Below the pieces are notes generated by a model. That model saw only the letters and a list, made by a program, of their open reading frames with translations. It had not been told where the DNA came from and searched no databases. From an uncultured Bacteroidales bacterium (GTDB lineage: Bacteria; Bacteroidota; Bacteroidia; Bacteroidales; FEN-979), in NCBI GenBank assembly GCA_903887775.1, contig CAISRB010000011.1, positions 124,001-188,000 of the forward strand: a stretch of 64,000 nt of DNA. The letters run 5' to 3'. The position numbers and the translations under genes are program-made. Positions within the stretch are counted from its first letter, which is position 1, and every line of letters starts with the position of its first letter. Positions 34,235 to 42,317 of this stretch are shown here, in pieces.

Positions 34235-35449
34235 ATGAAAATTACAACCTGTCAATTCAATGATTCTTATTTCCCGATTATGGACGGGGTAGGGATAACG
34301 GCACACAATTACGCCCGCTGGCTGAATGAAAAATACGGGAAAACAGTACTTGTTGCGCCAAAAGTCAAGGATTATGAGGATGATGAAGACTACAGGGTGT
34401 ACAGGTTCAAGTCGGTATTGCTCCCTGGAATGAATCCATACCGTGTGGGACTTCCTTTGATAGATATTACATTTAAGAAGAAGCTGAAAAAGCTTCACTT
34501 TGATATTGTTCACGGGCATAGCCCGTTCATCAGCGGCCAGCTTGCACAGCAGCTGGCACGAAAACGCGGGATACCTCTTGTTGCAACTTTCCATACCAAA
34601 TTCAGGGACGATTTCAGGAAAGTGCTGAACAATAATCTGTTTGTTGATTTCCTGATGAACCTGACCCTTGATTTTTATAATTCTGCTGACGTGGTATGGG
34701 TGCCCAATAAATCAACGGGCCAAACCCTTCGAGAATACGGATATAAGGGCAAATTCGAGATTATGCCAAACGGCACGGATATGGAGATACCCGACAAATC
34801 AAAACGGTTAAAGCTTAGAAAGGCAGGGCTTGAGATTACAGGGGCCGACGGGAACCAATTCACATTGTTGTTTGTTGGCCAGCACAGGTGGGAAAAAAAT
34901 GTCAGGATGATCATCGACTCATTAAGGTTATTATCCGAAAAGAAAGTCATCTTCCAGATGATATTTGTAGGTGAGGGATATGCTGCCAAAGAAATGAAAA
35001 AGCTTGTAAAGGAGTATAATCTGAATGATAAAGTCATTTTTTCCGGACTGGTTACCGATCGCAATAAGCTTAAAAGCATTTATTCCTGTGCCGACTTGTT
35101 TGTTTTCCCTTCAATTTATGATAATTCACCTCTTGTAATACAGGAAGCTGCAGCATTTGATGTCCCATCAGTGGTTGTTAAAAAGAGTTCTGCTGCCGAA
35201 GGAATTACCGATAAAGTCAATGGATTTCTTATTGACGACAATCCCCAGGCCTTGTTTAAACTGATATCCGAAGTGAAAAAATATCCTGAAGTCATTAAAC
35301 TTGCAGGGGAAGGCGCCAGGAAATCGATCTATAAACCCTGGGAAGGGATTGTGGATTTAGTTTACCAGAGGTACGTGGAGATCATCGAAGAAAATGTCCA
35401 TAAACGCAAATCAGTCAGGCCTGCAGAAGATGACGACCTGGATGATTAA
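34235..35449 (+). CDS. GT4-family glycosyltransferase, diacylglycerol-glucosyltransferase-like
   Basis: 404 residues from ATG 34235, 4 bases after the GH13 stop; a longer frame from 34160 overlaps GH13 and lacks family sequence. The start KITTCQFNDSYFPIMDGVGITAHNYARWL is characteristic of lipid-linked GT4 enzymes. HGHSPFISGQLAQQLARK and TFHTKFRDDF follow, then LFVGQHRWEKN and an E-x7-E region in PLVIQEAAAFDVPSVV. The C-terminus is strongly charged. Likely product: a glycolipid in the inner membrane, inferred from family resemblance only. Confidence 0.8.
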   Translation: MKITTCQFNDSYFPIMDGVGITAHNYARWLNEKYGKTVLVAPKVKDYEDDEDYRVYRFKSVLLPGMNPYRVGLPLIDITFKKKLKKLHFDIVHGHSPFISGQLAQQLARKRGIPLVATFHTKFRDDFRKVLNNNLFVDFLMNLTLDFYNSADVVWVPNKSTGQTLREYGYKGKFEIMPNGTDMEIPDKSKRLKLRKAGLEITGADGNQFTLLFVGQHRWEKNVRMIIDSLRLLSEKKVIFQMIFVGEGYAAKEMKKLVKEYNLNDKVIFSGLVTDRNKLKSIYSCADLFVFPSIYDNSPLVIQEAAAFDVPSVVVKKSSAAEGITDKVNGFLIDDNPQALFKLISEVKKYPEVIKLAGEGARKSIYKPWEGIVDLVYQRYVEIIEENVHKRKSVRPAEDDDLDD

Positions 35450-35478
35450 TTGAATTTTGCCAGGTGATGGCCTGCAGA

Positions 35479-36501
35479 TCAGAATCCCGGGTGAATGAGC
35501 TGTGCGAGCCAGAAGCAGAGGGCAGCTACGATTGCCGCGGCAGGGATAGTAAGGATCCAGGCAATCACAATATTCATTGCGATCTTCCATTTGATCCCCA
35601 TTAAATTTGTGACAGCACCGACTCCAATGATAGACCCGGCAATTGTATGTGTGGTCGAAATGGGGATTCCAAAACTTGTTGCCAGAAATATGGTGAGAGC
35701 TCCGGATGTTTCAGCCGCAAAACCATGAACCGGTTTTAATTTTGTAAGTTTCATTCCCATGGTTTTAACAATCCTCCACCCGCCGATCCCTGTACCAAGA
35801 GCCATAGCAGTGAAACATGATAAAATAATCCAGTTTGTGTTGGAATGCATAAGTGATAACTGAGTGTCGGGTGAGAGCATCCCGGCAGCAATAAGCAATG
35901 CGACAATGACCCCCATCGTTTTCTGGGCGTCATTCCCGCCATGCCCGAGTGAATAAAGTGCGGCTGAAAACAACTGGCCTTTCCTGAAAATGCTGTCTAC
36001 ACGATGAGGCGTCGCCTTCTGAAATATCCAAATCACAGCAAGCATAAGAAGAAAGCCAAGTACAACTCCTATCATAGGAGCGATGGGAATAAAAGTTGCA
36101 GTCTGTATAACTTTTGTCCAGTGTATTATACTTGTACCTTTGTATGCCATACCGGCTCCGACAAGGCCTCCGATAAGTGCATGGGAGGAACTGGAAGGTA
36201 GTCCATACCACCAGGTGACAAGATCCCAGAGAATAGCTCCGATAAGACCCGACAGGATCACATACATAAATGCAGGGTCGACAGGATCAATAATTACTAT
36301 ATGTGCAATTGTATTTGCAACCTTGGGGGCGAAAACGAACATTGCCGCGAAGTTGAAAAAGGCGGCCCAAAAAACGGCAAATTTTGGCGACAGCACCTTC
36401 GTCGACACGATCGTGGCAATTGAATTGGCCGCATCGTGAAACCCGTTAATGACATCAAAGATCAGGGCAAATATAATGGTGATTATAACGATTATCAGCA
36501 T
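35479..36501 (-). CDS. pitA: Low-affinity inorganic phosphate transporter, PiT family
   Basis: 340 residues with about ten hydrophobic helices. The duplicated PiT signatures are GFHDAANSIAT near the N-terminus and GHGGNDAQKTMGV in the middle, with SSSHALIGGLVGAG and PISTTHTIAGSIIGVG. PiT imports metal-phosphate with protons. It lies 25 bases downstream of a DUF47 gene, the usual partner, and converges with the GT4 gene. Confidence 0.92.
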   Translation of the reverse strand: MLIIVIITIIFALIFDVINGFHDAANSIATIVSTKVLSPKFAVFWAAFFNFAAMFVFAPKVANTIAHIVIIDPVDPAFMYVILSGLIGAILWDLVTWWYGLPSSSSHALIGGLVGAGMAYKGTSIIHWTKVIQTATFIPIAPMIGVVLGFLLMLAVIWIFQKATPHRVDSIFRKGQLFSAALYSLGHGGNDAQKTMGVIVALLIAAGMLSPDTQLSLMHSNTNWIILSCFTAMALGTGIGGWRIVKTMGMKLTKLKPVHGFAAETSGALTIFLATSFGIPISTTHTIAGSIIGVGAVTNLMGIKWKIAMNIVIAWILTIPAAAIVAALCFWLAQLIHPGF

Positions 36502-36526
36502 AACTAACGAATTAGGAATGATCAGA

Positions 36527-37153
36527 TCAGGCGTTGTCGATCAAAATACTTTCAATCGTATTGGCGACCCTCTCCATGCGGTCTACAGCCTTTTCAAGAC
36601 GTTCAAAGATTTCTTTCCATTTCAGGATGATCATCATGTCATTCGTTTTAAACAAATTGGCAATGGCTACACGGGAGATGTCATCAGCCTGATTCTCAAA
36701 TTCATGAATTAATGAACATTTAGTACGTATTTCATGACTTTGTTTCTTGATGTTTCTCAGGCTTTTAATAGCTGCCGCCACTTCCTGGTTGCAGTTATGA
36801 ATGATTTTTGCAAATTCAAGCGTTTCGGGCCTGAATTCTTCTATCCCATAATAAAACAGCCTGAATGTAGCTGCATTCATCTGGTCTGCAAAATCATCCA
36901 TGCCATTGACAAGCTGGTAAATCTGGTCACGGTCTATCGGGGTTATAAACGTCCTGTGAAGCAGGTCGATACACTCCTTTGTAATTTTATCAGCCTCACG
37001 TTCAAGCCTCTTTATGGCGTTTGTCGCAACCTCAGGATGTTTCTTTTCCTTTACAAAGGCAAGAAATTCATTGCTGACCTGAAGGTTAATGTTCATCAGC
37101 CTTTCAAAATAATCATAAAAGGCATATTCCCGGGGTAGAAGTCCACGTAACAT
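36527..37153 (-). CDS. DUF47 (PhoU-like) PiT accessory protein
   Basis: 208 residues, all helical, with the duplicated three-helix PhoU-like pattern: YFERLMNINLQVSNEFLAF, RLEREADKITKECIDLLHRTFITPIDRDQIYQLVNGMDDFAD and FENQADDISRVA. Acidic E/D-x3-D residues could bind metal. DUF47 proteins adjoin PiT genes and modulate phosphate uptake. It is first in a two-gene operon behind a -7 box at 37217-37224. Confidence 0.88.
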   Translation of the reverse strand: MLRGLLPREYAFYDYFERLMNINLQVSNEFLAFVKEKKHPEVATNAIKRLEREADKITKECIDLLHRTFITPIDRDQIYQLVNGMDDFADQMNAATFRLFYYGIEEFRPETLEFAKIIHNCNQEVAAAIKSLRNIKKQSHEIRTKCSLIHEFENQADDISRVAIANLFKTNDMMIILKWKEIFERLEKAVDRMERVANTIESILIDNA

Positions 37154-37216
37154 GATAAAACTTTGTTAGTAAATGAGTATTTAACGACTGGCTGCCGTGT
37201 GTGCCGGGAGCCAAAT

Positions 37217-37224
37217 CAAAAGTA
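37217..37224 (-). promoter_or_regulatory. -7 box of the DUF47-pit operon
   Basis: The minus strand reads TACTTTTG, an exact match, 63 bases upstream of the DUF47 ATG. No -33 element at ideal spacing. Confidence 0.5.
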
Positions 37225-37276
37225 AGCAATTAGGCTCAATTGCAGCATAATTGTTAACATCTTCTTATTATTTTCT

Positions 37277-37284
37277 TACTTTTG
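37277..37284 (+). promoter_or_regulatory. -7 box of the CCA-adding enzyme gene
   Basis: TACTTTTG matches the consensus and ends 15 bases before ATG 37300. A TTG in-frame start at 37282 falls inside this box, which argues for the ATG as the true start. Confidence 0.6.
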
Positions 37285-37299
37285 ACGCAAGTTCAGACC

Positions 37300-38724
37300 A
37301 TGGTAACATTTAAACACTATCTCGATCATAACATATTCCGAAAAGTGTCGGAAGTGGCTGATGAAATGCAGCTCATGGCCTGTGTTGTGGGAGGCTATGT
37401 AAGGGATTGTTTTCTGGGCAGGGGGGATAAGAACGACATCGATATCGCGGTTGTCGGAAGCGGGATCGACTTCGCCCATGCCGTTGCAGCCGGACTAAGC
37501 CCGGCTCCCGAGGTAAAATTCTTTAAAAACTTCGGAACCGCTATGATTCAATATCAAGAATGGAAGGTTGAGTTTGTAGGGGCAAGGAAAGAGTCCTACC
37601 GCAGCGATTCCCGTAAGCCTCTTGTCGAAGACGGATCGCTTGAAGATGATCAGAAACGAAGGGATTTTACGATCAATGCAATGGCTTTTAATCTGCGGAA
37701 GGACCACTTCGGAGAACTTATCGATCCGTTTTTTGGAATGAAGGACCTGGAGGATAAAATAATCCGCACTCCCCTTGATCCGGACCTTACTTTCTCTGAT
37801 GACCCTTTACGGATGATGAGAGCCATCAGGTTTGCCACCCAGCTTGATTTTACGATCGAACCCGAATGCTATTCTGCGATCTCGAGAAATACCAACCGGC
37901 TTGGCATAGTTTCAATGGAAAGGGTTGTTGACGAACTTAATTTTATCATTCAGTCCCCGAAACCTTCAAGAGGGTTCAGGATGCTTGATGAAACCGGCCT
38001 GCTTACATTGATATTTCCCGAGCTGTTGGACCTGAAAGGAGTGGAAACCATTGATGGCAAAGGTCATAAGGACAATTTTTATCATACCCTGGCAGTTCTT
38101 GACAATATCTCAAGAACTTCAGATAATCTCTGGCTGAGATGGTCGGCCCTGCTTCACGACATTGCGAAACCTGCAACCAAAAAATTTGTTCCCGGCATAG
38201 GGTGGACTTTCTATGCCCATGATTACAAAGGTTCAAAAATGGTTTCCAAATTATTCCGCAGGTTGAAATTGCCCCTGAATGAGAAAATGAAATTCGTCGA
38301 AAAAATGGTACTGCTGCATCTCAGACCCATCGTACTGGCAGAAGATATTGTCAGCGATTCAGCAGTCAGAAGGCTTCTTTTCGACGCGGGCGATGATGTG
38401 GATGAACTTATGCTGCTTTGCGAGGCAGACATCACATCTAAAAATCCTGCCAAAGTGAAGAACTTTCTTGAGAATTTTGAGATTGTCAGAAGGAAACTTA
38501 TTGAGATCGAAGAGAAGGACAAGCTCAGGAACTGGCAGCCGCCCATCACCGGTGACCTGATCATGAAAACTTTCGGTATCCCGCCTTCGAGGCAGATTGG
38601 CGAGATCAAGGAAGTTATCACCGAAGCAATACTTGATGGCAGTATCCCTAATGAATTTGAAGCCGCGTTCCAGCTGATGCTCGAAGAGGGGAAAAAACAC
38701 GGACTCATCCCTCCTGGTTCTTAA
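37300..38724 (+). CDS. CCA tRNA nucleotidyltransferase / poly(A) polymerase family with HD domain
   Basis: 474 residues. The nucleotidyltransferase core has VVGGYVRDCFLG and the metal pair in DIDIAVVG, then RRDFTINAMAF and DPLRMMRAIRFA. An RNA-binding helical part follows, and then an HD domain with LLHDIAKPATK. Class II CCA enzymes add or repair the tRNA 3' CCA; this matters here because the tRNA in this window has no encoded CCA. Start at ATG 37300 rather than TTG 37282, as the latter overlaps the promoter. Confidence 0.9.
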   Translation: MVTFKHYLDHNIFRKVSEVADEMQLMACVVGGYVRDCFLGRGDKNDIDIAVVGSGIDFAHAVAAGLSPAPEVKFFKNFGTAMIQYQEWKVEFVGARKESYRSDSRKPLVEDGSLEDDQKRRDFTINAMAFNLRKDHFGELIDPFFGMKDLEDKIIRTPLDPDLTFSDDPLRMMRAIRFATQLDFTIEPECYSAISRNTNRLGIVSMERVVDELNFIIQSPKPSRGFRMLDETGLLTLIFPELLDLKGVETIDGKGHKDNFYHTLAVLDNISRTSDNLWLRWSALLHDIAKPATKKFVPGIGWTFYAHDYKGSKMVSKLFRRLKLPLNEKMKFVEKMVLLHLRPIVLAEDIVSDSAVRRLLFDAGDDVDELMLLCEADITSKNPAKVKNFLENFEIVRRKLIEIEEKDKLRNWQPPITGDLIMKTFGIPPSRQIGEIKEVITEAILDGSIPNEFEAAFQLMLEEGKKHGLIPPGS

Positions 38725-38760
38725 GATTTGTTTATTTTTACCGCGGAAAAACAATTTGCA

Positions 38761-39552
38761 ATGTTGATATACCGTTTCAGGATAACAGCCCATGACCATG
38801 ACGAGTTTTTAAGGGATATTGAGATCCTGCCCAACCAGTCCTTTTTGGATTTTCACTATATGCTGGTTGAAACGGCTGAGCTTAAGAATGGTAATGGGGC
38901 TACGTTTTTCATGACCGACAAGAAGAAAAAGGTCAATCATGAGATTACGCTGAGATCGACAAAAAGGCAGGTCAGGCGTTATGACGATGACCTTGGGGAA
39001 ATTGTTATCGACACCGTGGTCATGCCTCTGATGAAAGATGCAAAGATCAAAAATTACATCGAAGATCCACATCAGACAATGAACTACGAATTTCATGGCA
39101 GGGAAATCATTGCTATGCATATTGAATTGTTTAAAATAGCACAAAGTGAAAACCTTGTTTCCTATCCGAGGGTCGCACGAAAGACAGGTGAATTAAGGAA
39201 AATTATTGAACTGCCTGCTGCTTTGCAGCCCTCCGTAAGCGATGAGGTACTCCCCCTGCCAAAAATCCAGAAGTCCAAACCGGTGCCCGTGCCTAAACTG
39301 GCCGAAACTTCAAAACTCGATGCAATCGAAGAAGATTTTGATGAGATCAAGGCAATACATGAAGAGCTGGCTGAAATTCTTGAGGAAGAAGCTCCTGAAA
39401 AATTTGAAGTGGAAAGCCAGATAGCATCCGGCGATGACGAAGAGGAATCAGGCTTCGGAACTGATGAACAGATGGAACATATTGAGGATTTCGGGGATAT
39501 GGACCAGATTGATGAAAGATATTCCAGTTACCGGGAAAGCTCGGATGATTAG
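38761..39552 (+). CDS. pRiA4b ORF-3-like protein with acidic C-terminal tail
   Basis: 263 residues from ATG 38761. The first 130 residues (YRFRITAHDHDEFLRDIEI, SFLDFHYMLVE, IKNYIEDPHQTMNYEF) resemble the IS1096 TnpR / pRiA4b ORF-3 domain found in many chromosomal proteins of unknown function. The rest is low-complexity and acidic (EEDFDEIKAIHEELAEILEEEAPE). Its stop overlaps the miaA start by eight bases, so the two are coupled. The domain call is by eye and moderate. Confidence 0.5.
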   Translation: MLIYRFRITAHDHDEFLRDIEILPNQSFLDFHYMLVETAELKNGNGATFFMTDKKKKVNHEITLRSTKRQVRRYDDDLGEIVIDTVVMPLMKDAKIKNYIEDPHQTMNYEFHGREIIAMHIELFKIAQSENLVSYPRVARKTGELRKIIELPAALQPSVSDEVLPLPKIQKSKPVPVPKLAETSKLDAIEEDFDEIKAIHEELAEILEEEAPEKFEVESQIASGDDEEESGFGTDEQMEHIEDFGDMDQIDERYSSYRESSDD

Positions 39553-40456
39553 TGAGAATAAACTTCTTGTGGTACTCTGCGGACCAACTGCCACAGGGAA
39601 AACAGCAGCGGCCATTGAACTGGCAAAATCCCTCAGAACAGAAATTATTTCGGCAGACTCCCGCCAGTTTTACAAAGGCATGAACATAGGTACGGCTGCT
39701 CCCACTGAAGCTGAGATGGCCGATATACATCATCATTTCGTGGGACATCTCCTGGTAACCGATTCCTATAACGTTTCCCAGTTTGAGAAAGATGCCCTTG
39801 ACCGCCTTGAAATGCTTTTCAATACCTATCCGGTAGTGATTATGGCAGGAGGTTCGGGTTTGTATATTCATGCGGTGACCCATGGGATCGACGTGCTTCC
39901 TGATCCTGATCAGCAACTTAGGAAAGACCTGAAGGAATTGTTAGCCGGGAAAGGAATTGAGGCCTTGCAGGAAAAATTGTTCAAACTGGATCCTGTATAT
40001 TACTATTCCGTTGACCTGAACAATGCCGCCCGCCTCATAAGGGCCCTGGAGATATGCATTGCCACCGGATTGCCTTATTCTTCACTGAGAAGCCAGAAAC
40101 CCCGTTTGCGTCCTTTTAATATTCTGAAAATAGGGCTTGAGCTTCCCCGTGAAGAGCTGAACCGGAGGATTGACGAACGGGTTGACCGTATGATTGCCGG
40201 CGGCTGGCTGGATGAAGCCAGGGAACTGTATATATTCCGCGACTGCAATGCCCTGAACACCCTTGGATACAAGGAAATATTCGGGCATTTTGACGAAAGG
40301 ATACGATACAAAGACTGCATTGATAAAATAAAGACAAATACCAGGAGGTATGCAAAGCGCCAGATGACCTGGTTCAGAAAAGACAACGAAATTCACTGGT
40401 TCCCGCCGGATGACTTCCGGGGAATGCTGGAGCTTATCAATGCGACCGTGAGCTGA
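39545..40456 (+). CDS. miaA: tRNA dimethylallyltransferase
   Basis: 303 residues from ATG 39545, chosen because SENKLLVVLCGPTATGKTAAAIELA then aligns with the usual N-terminus. P-loop GPTATGKT, EIISADSRQFYKGMNIGTA, MAGGSGLYIHA and RRYAKRQMTWFRKD are MiaA signatures. It adds a dimethylallyl group to A37 of tRNAs reading UNN codons. An octamer repeat array begins about 20 bases after its stop. Confidence 0.95.
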   Translation: MISENKLLVVLCGPTATGKTAAAIELAKSLRTEIISADSRQFYKGMNIGTAAPTEAEMADIHHHFVGHLLVTDSYNVSQFEKDALDRLEMLFNTYPVVIMAGGSGLYIHAVTHGIDVLPDPDQQLRKDLKELLAGKGIEALQEKLFKLDPVYYYSVDLNNAARLIRALEICIATGLPYSSLRSQKPRLRPFNILKIGLELPREELNRRIDERVDRMIAGGWLDEARELYIFRDCNALNTLGYKEIFGHFDERIRYKDCIDKIKTNTRRYAKRQMTWFRKDNEIHWFPPDDFRGMLELINATVS

Positions 40457-40474
40457 TGGCAGATATCGGACATT

Positions 40475-40566
40475 ATCGCTACTTAATTTAATTTCGCTAC
40501 CTCGCTATTTCGCTACCTCGCTACCTCGCCACCTCGCTACCTCGCTACCTCGCTATTTCGCTACTT
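40475..40566. repeat. Octamer repeat array (array 5)
   Basis: About ten 8-base units, mostly TACCTCGC with TATTTCGC and CACCTCGC variants. It lies between miaA and the kinase-like gene and covers the last codons of the latter (stop at 40545). Complementary TAGCGA-type units occur on the other side of the kinase gene at 41411-41446. Confidence 0.85.
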
Positions 40567-41402
40567 AAATTGTGAAACTTAAGCAAACCTTCCATCGGCG
40601 CTTTGATGACAGTCCCTATATGAATCCCTTCTTCGGCTGCGGCTTCGAGAAGAATTTTATTGTAATGATGAGCAATGGAGCCGACAAAACTTACCGGCAT
40701 CTCCCTGTATCCTTCATAATGTTTAACCTGGGCATCCAAGAAAGCATGAAAAGCATCATGAACCAGCTTGTAAACATAGGGATGTTCCTGATACCGGGCC
40801 AGGAATTCACTGAACGAAGCCAGGAAACGGTTCGGGTAGGGGAGGTTATACAGTGAATTCAGGATATCTTCAAGAGAGAGCCTGTAATTGCTGTCAAATT
40901 CAACCCTGAGGTCAGCCGGCAGCTTTTTCCTGAGATAGTCAGAAATCAGGTTTTTCCCCAGGTAAGAACCCGCTCCTTCATCACCAAACAAATAACCCAG
41001 AGAATCAACTTTCGAAAAAATATTTTCGCCATCATAATAGCAACAATTACATCCCGTGCCAAGGATACAGGAAATTCCCCTGTTCTTACCGAATAAGGCT
41101 CTTGCAGCCCCAAGTATGTCGTGATACACGAATATCCTCGCCTGGTGAAAGAAGGTTTGCAGGGTCCCTGAAATAAGCTCATCGTTTTTCTCGGTACTGC
41201 AGCCTGCCCCGTAAAAGTGTATTTCCTTTACATGGTCAGTCACAATGAATGGCAGAAGCTCTGCTTTCAGGATTGCATCAATGCTTTCAGAGGTGTGAAA
41301 ATAGGGGTTCAGCCCTGCTGTTTTAACGGTAGTTTTAAGTTCTTTCCCTTCAAGCAAACACCAGCTTGATTTCGTGGAACCACTGTCAGCGATTAGTTTC
41401 AT
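40545..41402 (-). CDS. N-acetylglucosamine kinase-like protein (BadF/BadG/BcrA/BcrD family)
   Basis: 285 residues from ATG 41402; a longer frame to 41465 is encoded by repeats and rejected. Sugar-kinase/actin fold motifs: phosphate-1 loop DSGSTKSSW, ILGTGCNCCYYDG (phosphate-2) and GYLFGDEGAGSYLGKNLI, diagnostic of the GlcNAc kinase group. Probably phosphorylates N-acetylglucosamine or a related amino sugar from cell-wall turnover. Its last few residues (SSEIAR) come from the octamer array. The gene is bracketed by inverted octamer arrays. Confidence 0.8.
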   Translation of the reverse strand: MKLIADSGSTKSSWCLLEGKELKTTVKTAGLNPYFHTSESIDAILKAELLPFIVTDHVKEIHFYGAGCSTEKNDELISGTLQTFFHQARIFVYHDILGAARALFGKNRGISCILGTGCNCCYYDGENIFSKVDSLGYLFGDEGAGSYLGKNLISDYLRKKLPADLRVEFDSNYRLSLEDILNSLYNLPYPNRFLASFSEFLARYQEHPYVYKLVHDAFHAFLDAQVKHYEGYREMPVSFVGSIAHHYNKILLEAAAEEGIHIGTVIKAPMEGLLKFHNLSSEIAR

Positions 41403-41410
41403 ATGTTTAA

Positions 41411-41446
41411 ATAGCGAAATAGTAAGGTAGCGAAGTAGCGAAATTA
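41411..41446. repeat. Octamer repeat array (array 6)
   Basis: Units ATAGCGAA, GTAGCGAA and GTAGCGAAAT follow each other upstream of the kinase-like gene. They are the reverse complement of array 5, so the two arrays form inverted repeats about 0.85 kb apart with the gene between them. Confidence 0.75.
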
Positions 41447-41449
41447 GTA

Positions 41450-41477
41450 AACATTCGATATTCAATATTCGACATTC
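41450..41477. repeat. TTCAATA-type repeat copy 3
   Basis: ACATTCGATATTCAATATTCGACATTC-like units, related to 236-260 and 21227-21269, directly follow the octamer array and end 7 bases before the stop of the DUF3108 gene. Confidence 0.6.
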
Positions 41478-41484
41478 TTTTCTT

Positions 41485-42306
41485 TCATTCCTTTAAAAGT
41501 GCTTTCATAGGATTCTTCAGCCCTTTTGCCTCCTTCAGGTATGCCTTCACGGTTCCGACAAGTATTTTGGCTTCAATATAGACCGGAATGTGGTTTTCGT
41601 CATCGGTAATCCAAACCAGTACATCCTCATCACCTTTAAAAATTGTGCCTTCCACCATCCTGGCAGACAGTTTAATGCAATTGTATCTTTTACCGTCACT
41701 GTTTTCAACCACTTCTTTAGCAAGAGGCCTGATATAAATGTTGTAGACCTGGTCGTCAATCACAACCGAAACCATCCTCTTCTGGTACATAGGAATATGA
41801 GCAATATCTATAGTCCTGGTAAAATATACCGCGGCCAGCATATCGAAAGAACAGGGCTGAATGGGAATGGTGTCGAAGCGCACAGGGTTATTATTGCTTT
41901 TTGTCGATGAGAAAATTTTTTTCTTCTCGTAATCGAAATTCAGGGCATTGACCAGGGTGTATCCTCCTTCGTAAATGTACCGTTTAAAATTCCTCGTATG
42001 AAAAGTTTCCGCATCGACCCAGGTTTCATAATAGTCCCTTACCTTGAATAATACATCATAGGAATGGAATGTCTTTCCGGTACTTGTAAAATGCCAAAAT
42101 TGTTTTTCTTGTTTCTTCTCCATCTCTGTCTTGAATGTCACTTCGCCGGCATCAACCCAGATGGGACCCCAATTATAGCTTATCGTATAACTGATGTCTT
42201 CTCCTTCTCCGAAAGCTTTATTGCCTTCATAGCACTGAGCCTGTGACCAGGCAGGGCAAAGCATTACTAACAGGATGGTGATTTTTTTGAACAGGTTTAC
42301 AAACAT
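41485..42306 (-). CDS. DUF3108 secreted protein
   Basis: 273 residues with a Sec signal peptide (FKKITILLVMLCPAWSQAQ). The mature part matches the beta-rich DUF3108 pattern: GEDISYTISYNWGPIWVDAGEVTF near the start, YDVLFKVRDYYETWVDAETF, and VLVWITDDENHIPVYIEAKI towards the end. The fold resembles lipoprotein-carrier or sigma-E-regulator domains. It is probably periplasmic, function unknown. It is 11 bases downstream of the permease gene. Confidence 0.75.
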   Translation of the reverse strand: MFVNLFKKITILLVMLCPAWSQAQCYEGNKAFGEGEDISYTISYNWGPIWVDAGEVTFKTEMEKKQEKQFWHFTSTGKTFHSYDVLFKVRDYYETWVDAETFHTRNFKRYIYEGGYTLVNALNFDYEKKKIFSSTKSNNNPVRFDTIPIQPCSFDMLAAVYFTRTIDIAHIPMYQKRMVSVVIDDQVYNIYIRPLAKEVVENSDGKRYNCIKLSARMVEGTIFKGDEDVLVWITDDENHIPVYIEAKILVGTVKAYLKEAKGLKNPMKALLKE

Positions 42307-42317
42307 GATGGCCTTGC

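Noticed and set aside
37282-37299. TTG start for the CCA-adding enzyme
   Set aside because: The TTG is part of the TACTTTTG promoter box; ATG 37300 is in frame and well placed.
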